This document shows, one piece after another, positions 5,843 through 11,123 of a stretch of 11,123 nucleotides of DNA. Origin of the DNA: Flammeovirgaceae bacterium UBA5867 (GTDB lineage: Bacteria > Bacteroidota > Bacteroidia > Cytophagales > Cyclobacteriaceae); the NCBI GenBank assembly GCA_002432545.1, contig DJFR01000203.1, positions 66,667-77,789 of the forward strand, read 5' to 3'. The notes under the pieces are model-generated. The model was not told the DNA's origin. It made no database searches and saw nothing but the letters and a program-made list of their open reading frames with translations. Position numbers and translations under genes: made by a program. The stretch's first letter is position 1. Every line of letters begins with the position of its first letter.

Positions 5843-7288
5843 TCATCGTTTCACAAAACGAAGCGATTCTTTGCCCGAGCCTGAGGTTACATGCAGGATA
5901 TATACGCCTGTTTCCAGGTTAAACAAGTCCAGTTCAACCTTTCCATCCTCTAATTGTTTTTTGGTACGATAGCGAGACAAGCCAACTTTATCGGTTATCT
6001 CAATATATACTTCCCGCTCCTGCACATTATCAATATGTACAAAGATTGTTTTTTCTGCAGGATTGGGATACACTTTTATGGCTGCGCGGTTTTGTAAAGC
6101 TATATTGGCTTCGGGCAGCGTTGTTACCACCAGTGTATCGCTTATTAAACCAGCGTGGAACGCTCCCATACTTTGAACATAATAGTAATAGGTTGTATCG
6201 GGTAATACGTCGGAATCAATGGCTAACAATGTATCGCCTGAGCAATAGTGTTCATCATCGCTTAACTCCGCTATTAAGTCATAAGGTCCGTTGCGATCTC
6301 CGGCCCGATATACTTCGTACGAATAGGCATATGTAACGTCATCAACGAAAGACAGGCGTATCTCACCAGATGATTGCACACTCGCAGCAATAGGACTTGG
6401 CGGAACAGGAAGTACGTCAAATGACCCTGTCATATAATATTCAAATGTAGAAGCATCACTTCCGTGAATCGTTCTGATTTTATAGGACACCCAATATATA
6501 GGCGGACACGGGCCGCGGTTGTTTAAGGTTGTATCTGTAAACGTTGCAGTGTTTGCATCCACACTGCCCATTAAATAAAATTTCTCTATCTGCTCTACCT
6601 CATCAAAGTAGCCTCTATATATTTCAAATCCTGTTTTATAAAGAGATGTATCCTGCCAATGCAGAACAACACTGTCTACATAGGTTTCGCTTGATATATT
6701 AAACGGAGCGGGCAAAAGTACGGGAGCGGTTTCTATTTCAATGCCATTCACCTGAGGACTGCGAAGACTTCCCTGTTCAGGGCGAAGACTAATATAGAGG
6801 CTATCGTATGGTGCCTGCACGATAAAACTTCTCCGTACAGCATCAAGCCCTGCAGTAGCATATATATCAAAATTATCCAGAACCAGTTCATCGTTAATAT
6901 ATACTTCAAAGAGGCGTTCCCCGGCTGTATGTACTCCCGATGCATACGGAGACTCTGCAAAATACAAGGCTACCCGATAATACTCGCCCGCACTAACCGG
7001 AAAGTGCCAGGTGGTTGCTCCATATCGGTTAGGACCAAATATAGCATTGGGTGCGCCTGTCGTATTTACACCACGCCAGGTCGTTCCTCCTGAAGTATAA
7101 TTCGGACTGAAATCAGACAAATAAACCGAAGGATGTTTCTTTGTATCGGGTGTCCAGTTCATCAAACTGTCAGTTACATACCGGCCACCGGCATTGACCC
7201 GAAAAAGTGTTACAGGCATTTGTTGCGACCAGGCTCCGCTTGAGTCCAGCCATAGCAACACCGAAAGAAAAAGATAGATTTTTTTCAT
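5843..7288 (-). CDS. Malectin-domain protein with T9SS C-terminal sorting domain (copy 1)
   Basis: A 481-residue secreted protein. Residues 1-21 are a signal peptide ending GAWS before Q22. A malectin domain, a carbohydrate-binding beta-sandwich, spans about 27-190: LFRVNAGG at its start, YYRVALYFAE, LFEVYINDELVLDNFDI and a final SPQVNGIEIE. Two fibronectin-III-like domains follow (about 195-295 and 300-390, each with a typical ExYR strand: GFEIYRG and YEVYRAG). The last 80 residues are a type A T9SS sorting domain: VYPNPAEKTIFVHI, then LETGVYILHV and the basic end RFVKR. This domain takes proteins across the outer membrane and is then usually removed. The protein probably binds sugar at the cell surface or outside; no catalytic domain is present. 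It has a close paralogue just upstream, 259 bases away, and both have only two cysteines, at matching places. Confidence 0.9.
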   Translation of the reverse strand: MKKIYLFLSVLLWLDSSGAWSQQMPVTLFRVNAGGRYVTDSLMNWTPDTKKHPSVYLSDFSPNYTSGGTTWRGVNTTGAPNAIFGPNRYGATTWHFPVSAGEYYRVALYFAESPYASGVHTAGERLFEVYINDELVLDNFDIYATAGLDAVRRSFIVQAPYDSLYISLRPEQGSLRSPQVNGIEIETAPVLLPAPFNISSETYVDSVVLHWQDTSLYKTGFEIYRGYFDEVEQIEKFYLMGSVDANTATFTDTTLNNRGPCPPIYWVSYKIRTIHGSDASTFEYYMTGSFDVLPVPPSPIAASVQSSGEIRLSFVDDVTYAYSYEVYRAGDRNGPYDLIAELSDDEHYCSGDTLLAIDSDVLPDTTYYYYVQSMGAFHAGLISDTLVVTTLPEANIALQNRAAIKVYPNPAEKTIFVHIDNVQEREVYIEITDKVGLSRYRTKKQLEDGKVELDLFNLETGVYILHVTSGSGKESLRFVKR

Positions 7289-7387
7289 ACAGTGAAGGGT
7301 TTAATTATATATAAAAGAGTTATTCCCAACGAAATGCAAAAAGATGAGTTGGTACACTTACTCACAACCTGTATGCTACATGCATAC
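7289..7387 (-). promoter_or_regulatory. Upstream region of malectin/T9SS copy 1, with blocks conserved in copy 2
   Basis: Two blocks are shared with the region before the second copy. One touches the start codon (plus-strand acagtgaa, then tttaatt, 7289-7304; compare 8991-9007). The other is a 14-base identical block, plus-strand cttactcacaacct, at 7357-7370 (compare 9055-9068), at nearly the same distance from the start codon. Beside it, GTATGC and GCATAC (7371-7387) form a 6-bp inverted repeat not kept in copy 2. The blocks may be promoter or operator sequences or just traces of the duplication. I could not place a clear -33/-7 pair. Confidence 0.4.
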
Positions 7388-7490
7388 ACAATCACTATCA
7401 ACGTATATCTTCTGTAAGATAAATCAAAGCAGCATCAAAATAAAGCGGTTACACGCAGACTTCCATCGGACATTTAAGTGCACATCTGCA

Positions 7491-7526
7491 CGAAAAAATA
7501 AAGGCATCGTATGAAACGATGCCTTT
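7491..7526 (-). terminator. Terminator of malectin/T9SS copy 2
   Basis: AAAGGCATCGT (7500-7510) and ACGATGCCTTT (7516-7526) form a perfect 11-bp stem with a five-base loop. On the minus strand the stem is followed by ATTTTTTCG. It lies 21 bases past the stop of the gene at 7548-8990. The stem is the same as that of the terminator at 9200-9235 apart from one extra pair there. Confidence 0.87.
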
Positions 7527-7547
7527 GAAGATCTGCGTTGATATACA

Positions 7548-8990
7548 TTACTGCTTCACAAGCCGGAACGTTTCTTTGCCAGATGAAGACGTTACGTGTA
7601 GTATATATATTCCCGTTTCCAGGCTCCCTATATCAACATCTGCCTTACCGGACTCCAGTCGTTTCCGGGTGCGATAGCGTGGCAACCCAACTTTATCGAC
7701 AATCTCGATATATACTTCCTGTTCCCGCGCATTATTGATTTGAACAGAAACTATTGTTTCAGCAGGATTAGGGTATACTTTTACTGTCTCACGATTTCTT
7801 AAAGCAGCATTGGTCTCTGAAAGCGTTGTTAATGCGAGGGTATCGCTATTAGCGCCGGTATAAAACGCCCCCTGACTTTCAACATAATAATAGTACGTAG
7901 TAGCCGGTAACAAGTCTGGGTCAGCAAACCGAAGTGTGTCGCCTGAACAATGATTATACTCGGTACTTAGCGTTTTTACCAATGAATATGGTCCACTCCG
8001 AAACGTAGACCGATATATACCGTACGAATACGCATAGGTAATGTTATCAACGAAGGCAAGACTTACTTCGTTTGATTTTACGTGACGAAAAATTGTATCC
8101 ACAGGCCCTGGCAATGCATCGAACGACCCTGTATAAAATGAATTGAATAAAGAAGCATCACTACCATTAAGCGTTCTGATCTTATAATATACTATAAAGG
8201 GAGGTGGACATGGCCCCGGTACGTTTACCGTTGTATCTGTAAAGGTTGTTGTATTTGCATCGACTGTCCCAAGAGCAGAGAATTTGACTACGCCTTCTGC
8301 TTCATCATAGTAACCTCTATGAATTTCAAATCCAGTCTTATTCACCGATGTATCGTTCCAGTTCAAAATAACTCTATCCGGATATGTTATACCTGAAATA
8401 TCAAAAGGCTTAGGCATAAGAACAGGCGATGCTTCTATTTGAATGCCATTTACCTGCGGACTCCGAAGGCTTCCCTGTTCAGGCATAAAAAAAATATACA
8501 ATCTGGTATGGGTTGCCTTCACTGTAAAGCTCCTTCGTATAGCATTAAGTCCGGCAGTAGCATAGATATCAAAATTATCGAGAATCAATTCATTATCAAC
8601 ATATACATCGAATATTCGCTGTCCGACAGCATGCACACCTGATGCGTATGGCGATTCTGCAAAGTATAAAGAAACGCGATAGTACTCCCCCGGAGTAACC
8701 GCGAAGTACCACTCAGTCTGGCCATACCGATTCGGACCAAATATAGCATCGGGTGCGCCCGTGGTATTTACCCCTCGCCATGTTGCTGCTCCAGCGGTAT
8801 AATTAGGGCTTGATGGCAATAAATAAGGTGCCGGATTTTTTCTAGTATCGGGAAACCAACTCAGCGTATCATCCACTATCTGCTGGCCACCAGCATTGAC
8901 ACGATGTAGTAAAAAAGGTGCTGTTTGCGACCAGGCTCCGCTGGAAACCAGCAATAGCAACACCGAAAGAAAGAGAGAGAGTTTTTTCAT
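7548..8990 (-). CDS. Malectin-domain protein with T9SS C-terminal sorting domain (copy 2)
   Basis: A 480-residue paralogue of the neighbour at 5843-7288, with the same plan and almost the same length. It has a signal peptide (1-21, GAWS before Q22), a malectin domain (about 27-190; LHRVNAGG, YYRVSLYFAE, IFDVYVDNELILDNFDIYATAGLNAIRRSF, SPQVNGIQIE; residues given in short runs only), fibronectin-III-like domains (GFEIHRG and YGIYRST strands) and the T9SS sorting domain (VYPNPAETIVSVQI, LETGIYILHV, end RLVKQ). The malectin domain and parts of the sorting domain are the best kept between the copies; the stretch around residues 300-345 in the second fibronectin-like domain differs most. The role is probably extracellular or cell-surface sugar binding. 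It has its own terminator, so it is unlikely to be co-transcribed with copy 1. Confidence 0.9.
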   Translation of the reverse strand: MKKLSLFLSVLLLLVSSGAWSQTAPFLLHRVNAGGQQIVDDTLSWFPDTRKNPAPYLLPSSPNYTAGAATWRGVNTTGAPDAIFGPNRYGQTEWYFAVTPGEYYRVSLYFAESPYASGVHAVGQRIFDVYVDNELILDNFDIYATAGLNAIRRSFTVKATHTRLYIFFMPEQGSLRSPQVNGIQIEASPVLMPKPFDISGITYPDRVILNWNDTSVNKTGFEIHRGYYDEAEGVVKFSALGTVDANTTTFTDTTVNVPGPCPPPFIVYYKIRTLNGSDASLFNSFYTGSFDALPGPVDTIFRHVKSNEVSLAFVDNITYAYSYGIYRSTFRSGPYSLVKTLSTEYNHCSGDTLRFADPDLLPATTYYYYVESQGAFYTGANSDTLALTTLSETNAALRNRETVKVYPNPAETIVSVQINNAREQEVYIEIVDKVGLPRYRTRKRLESGKADVDIGSLETGIYILHVTSSSGKETFRLVKQ

Positions 8991-9068
8991 ACAGTGAAAG
9001 TTTAATTTATAGAATTTAAATGTATTATACCTAACCTGAGAGGGAAGCCAATCGCTTACTCACAACCT
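8991..9068 (-). promoter_or_regulatory. Upstream region of malectin/T9SS copy 2, with conserved blocks
   Basis: It carries the same start-proximal block (8991-9007) and the 14-base block cttactcacaacct (plus strand, 9055-9068) as copy 1. Between them the minus strand has TTGG, 18 bases, then TATAAT (9029-9024), which could be a promoter, although it looks more like the general -35/-10 form than the usual Bacteroidota one. The rest of this 287-base gap (9069-9199) shows no gene. Confidence 0.35.
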
Positions 9069-9199
9069 ATATACTATATACTATACACAAACCTACACCA
9101 TCATCTAACTTCAATCCTGATGCTAACCAAATCAACCATGATGGGCTACCGAAACAGCTCGGTATTGTATCTAATGTTGCATCAAATATACAGCACCGT

Positions 9200-9235
9200 A
9201 AAAAAAGAAAGGCATCGTTCTGCACGATGCCTTTC
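9200..9235 (-). terminator. Terminator of the TonB-C-domain gene
   Basis: GAAAGGCATCGT (9207-9218) and ACGATGCCTTTC (9224-9235) form a perfect 12-bp stem with a five-base loop. On the minus strand seven T follow (9206-9200). It lies about 40 bases past the stop of the gene at 9278-10144. On the plus strand the stem is followed by a weaker T-rich tract at 9240-9248. Confidence 0.88.
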
Positions 9236-9277
9236 GGTATATTTTTTCTAACGTATTTTACGTTTGATCGAATACTC

Positions 9278-10144
9278 CTATGGTGTTAGCCTGAATTTAA
9301 CAGGCAGTACAAAATTGCTTTTTACGGAAACTCCTTTATGCTCTCCAGGTGTCCAACGATCCATAGAAGATACTGCTTTGAGTGCCACAGCATCACAGTC
9401 AGGGTGTACCTTTCTTATGATGCTGCAATCTTTAACCGTCCCGTCTTTATCTACTACAAAAGCAACATATACCGTACCCTGTGCTCTGGACTTCCTTGCT
9501 TGCTTTGGATACTTTACTGTTGCTTGTAGGTACTTTGCTAACCCTTCAAGTCCTCCTTTAAATTCCGCAGGCTTCTCTGTTATAGTAAATATAGTATCGC
9601 GTGAAACACGATCAACATTAAATGTAGCAAGTGCTATTGAGTCTTCAATAACCGAGTAACACTCGAATTTCGCGGGGGATTCTTCAGGTACAGTACCATT
9701 ACCATGAATAAGCAAATCTTCACCAGCAAGCGACAAACATCGAATATACTTGACTTTTTTTCCTGGCTCAAAAAACCTTATCACTTTCACAGCACCGTTA
9801 TTTTCATAGTAAGATGTACATATCCCTGTTTGTTCATTCTCCTTATAGTTACATTCAGATCTTATAGTACCGTTCTCATAATACAAGACGACCTTTCCGT
9901 CAAATATAAGTTTGGGAGTTACTTTAGAGCACTCTGCCTGCATTTGTATTTTCCCAGAAATGAAGTAATCACGAGCCATGACAACATCGCCTTTATATTC
10001 TATGGTTCTATAATAAGCAGCATGCTTGGTGTCTGAAACAGGAAGCCACAATGAATCAAAATATTCGGTTATGTTTTCACGTGACTGAGCGTTACTATTT
10101 GTAACAAGACATAAAACGATTAACAGGATTAAAGGTACTCTCAT
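9278..10144 (-). CDS. Exported YwqK/MORN-like repeat protein with TonB C-terminal domain
   Basis: A 288-residue protein. Residues 1-19 are a signal peptide ending SNA before Q20. Residues about 52-118 hold imperfect YwqK/MORN-type repeats (DGKVVLYYENGTIRSE, then a second Y-Y-E-N-N-G unit). Residues about 192-288 are a TonB C-terminal domain: EFKGG, KYLQATVKYPKQA, GTVYVAFVVDKDGTVKDC, HPDCDAVALKAV, RWTPGEHKG and LPVKF. Classic TonB has an N-terminal membrane anchor and a Pro-rich linker that passes energy from ExbB/ExbD to outer-membrane receptors. Here the only hydrophobic part is a cleavable-looking signal, and there is no Pro-rich linker, so energy transduction is doubtful. It is more likely a periplasmic or outer-membrane-associated protein of unknown role. 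It has terminators on both sides, so it is probably transcribed alone. Confidence 0.85.
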   Translation of the reverse strand: MRVPLILLIVLCLVTNSNAQSRENITEYFDSLWLPVSDTKHAAYYRTIEYKGDVVMARDYFISGKIQMQAECSKVTPKLIFDGKVVLYYENGTIRSECNYKENEQTGICTSYYENNGAVKVIRFFEPGKKVKYIRCLSLAGEDLLIHGNGTVPEESPAKFECYSVIEDSIALATFNVDRVSRDTIFTITEKPAEFKGGLEGLAKYLQATVKYPKQARKSRAQGTVYVAFVVDKDGTVKDCSIIRKVHPDCDAVALKAVSSMDRWTPGEHKGVSVKSNFVLPVKFRLTP

Positions 10145-10170
10145 AAGAGATCAATATAGGTTAGGTATAA

Positions 10171-10208
10171 AATAAAATGACTTCAGATCTGTTAAGGCTC
10201 TGAAGTCA
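10171..10208 (-). terminator. Terminator of the arginine decarboxylase gene
   Basis: TGACTTCAGA (10178-10187) and TCTGAAGTCA (10199-10208) form a perfect 10-bp stem with an 11-base loop. On the minus strand the stem is followed by TTTTATTTTATA. It lies 30 bases past the decarboxylase stop and before the start of the TonB-C gene, so that gene likely needs its own promoter in the remaining 33 or so bases or within the hairpin region. Confidence 0.8.
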
Positions 10209-10238
10209 CCTGTGATTAATTCTATTATTTTTTTAATA

Positions 10239-11123
10239 TCAATACCCCAACAACTTCAACATACTCTCGCTTGTCTGTTGGCCTGCGAAAAGTTTGGTTG
10301 TTATCTCGCCATCTTCATTACGATCGATGAGTACGTGTTTGGGTGCCGGTACAAGGCAGTGTTGTATGCCTCCGTAACCTCCGAGTGATTCCTGGTATGC
10401 CCCGGTATGGAAGAAGCCTATATATAGCGGCTCTTCGTCATTGATCATCGGCAGGAACACTTCACCGGTGTGCGCTTCGGAGTTATAGTAATCCATACTA
10501 TCGCAGGTCAGTCCACCCATATTTACTTTATGGTATGGATCATCCCACTTGTTGATAGCGAGTAATACATATTTCTGGTTCAAGCCCCATGCATCCGGAA
10601 GGTGCGTGATGAATGAACCATCGATCATATACCACAGCTCTTTATCGTTCTGCAGTTTCTGGTCGATCACATTATATAGCACCGCTCCGCTCTCTCCTAC
10701 GGTATAGCTACCGAATTCAGTAAAGATGTTCGGTACAGGAACGTTGTTTTTATCGCAGATCCATTTGATATTTTCTACGATCTGCTCGATCATATACTTG
10801 TAATCGTATTGGAACGTAAGCGATGTTTTGATGGGGAATCCTCCACCGATATCAATTGAATCGAGCGTAGGGCAAATTTTCTTGAGGTCGCAATACTTGA
10901 ATACAAAGCGGCTCAATTCGCTCCAGTAGTAAGCAGTATCTTTTATACCGGTATTGATAAAGAAGTGCAACATCTTGAGTGATGCCTTGCTGCTCTTCTC
11001 AATATTCTCGCGATAAAAAGGAATGATGTCACTATAGCGTATACCGAGGCGCGAAGTATAGAACTCGAATTTAGGTTCTTCATCCGCTGCTACACGAATA
11101 CCTACGCGGTATGGATTCTTAAC
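10239..11123 (-). CDS. PLP-dependent arginine decarboxylase, Bacteroidota type (5' end beyond right edge)
   Basis: The C-terminal 294 residues are present; the frame is open to the window edge, so an internal Met at 10973 is not the start. The enzyme would convert arginine to agmatine and CO2, the first step of polyamine synthesis by the agmatine route. It belongs to the fold III (alanine racemase-like) decarboxylases. Visible motifs, numbered within the fragment: EFYTSRLGIR (20-29), HFFINTG (53-59), the phosphate-binding GGGFP (93-97), TEFGS (135-139) in place of the usual EPGR or ESGR, TCDSMDYY (206-213) with the catalytic Cys207-Asp208 pair, and GAYQE, whose Tyr normally contacts PLP. Diaminopimelate or ornithine decarboxylases share the fold, but the HFFINTG and GGLTCDS surroundings fit the arginine enzyme as I remember it from Bacteroidota. 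The PLP lysine lies outside the window. Confidence 0.85.
   Translation of the reverse strand, partial: VKNPYRVGIRVAADEEPKFEFYTSRLGIRYSDIIPFYRENIEKSSKASLKMLHFFINTGIKDTAYYWSELSRFVFKYCDLKKICPTLDSIDIGGGFPIKTSLTFQYDYKYMIEQIVENIKWICDKNNVPVPNIFTEFGSYTVGESGAVLYNVIDQKLQNDKELWYMIDGSFITHLPDAWGLNQKYVLLAINKWDDPYHKVNMGGLTCDSMDYYNSEAHTGEVFLPMINDEEPLYIGFFHTGAYQESLGGYGGIQHCLVPAPKHVLIDRNEDGEITTKLFAGQQTSESMLKLLGY

Noticed and set aside
5843..8990. Phase-variable or recombining antigen cassette formed by the two tandem paralogues
   Set aside because: Both genes are intact with own start, terminator and full domains; no invertible repeats, recombinase or silent partial copies are visible.
9025..10170. 13-base inverted pair: TTATACCTAACCT at 9025-9037 and AGGTTAGGTATAA at 10158-10170
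   Set aside because: Both lie in upstream regions, but one or two matches of this length are expected by chance in 11 kb read on both strands, so they are not taken as mobile-element ends or operators.
1..11123. tRNA, rRNA, CRISPR array, insertion sequence, prophage or defence system
   Set aside because: No array of repeats, transposase, integrase or RNA-gene pattern was seen on either strand; all large frames have envelope or housekeeping-type assignments.

Overview
The window looks like chromosomal DNA from a Bacteroidota bacterium, probably Chitinophagia/Sphingobacteriia-like, though the genus cannot be fixed from sequence reading alone. The evidence is two proteins with type IX secretion (T9SS) C-terminal sorting domains, a DUF4412 secreted protein, a TonB C-terminal-domain protein without a membrane anchor, a CHRD lipoprotein, a Bacteroidota-type arginine decarboxylase, TAnnTTTG-like promoter elements and the lack of clear Shine-Dalgarno sites.

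Layout, left to right. Positions 1-1166 (minus) hold the 5' part of an LPP20-family lipoprotein with a GTG start, running off the left edge. It is divergent from a CHRD-domain lipoprotein at 1308-1817 (plus). A strong bidirectional terminator separates that gene from a convergent SRPBCC/AHSA1-type protein (1903-2403, minus). Upstream of the latter lies a full-length EF-G-like translational GTPase (2527-4656, minus) with its own terminator. A 285-base divergent intergenic region carries overlapping inverted repeats and leads to the DUF4412 secreted protein (4942-5778, plus). A perfect 15-bp hairpin separates this from two tandem paralogues on the minus strand (5843-7288 and 7548-8990), each with signal peptide, malectin domain, fibronectin-III-like region and T9SS sorting domain. 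Next, also on the minus strand, come a secreted YwqK/MORN-repeat plus TonB-C protein (9278-10144) and the 3' part of a PLP-dependent arginine decarboxylase (10239 to the right edge).

Most genes have their own hairpin terminator, so the region reads as mostly monocistronic units and not as one operon or dedicated system. The common theme is the cell envelope: two lipoproteins, four exported proteins, and two housekeeping-type cytoplasmic enzymes or factors plus a small SRPBCC protein.

I see no RNA gene, CRISPR array, insertion sequence, phage gene or clear defence system. The most interesting points are the tandem malectin/T9SS duplication, which seems to have carried the preceding gene's terminator with it, the non-canonical GTPase motifs of the EF-G paralogue, and the methionine-rich STI1-like insert of the DUF4412 protein.
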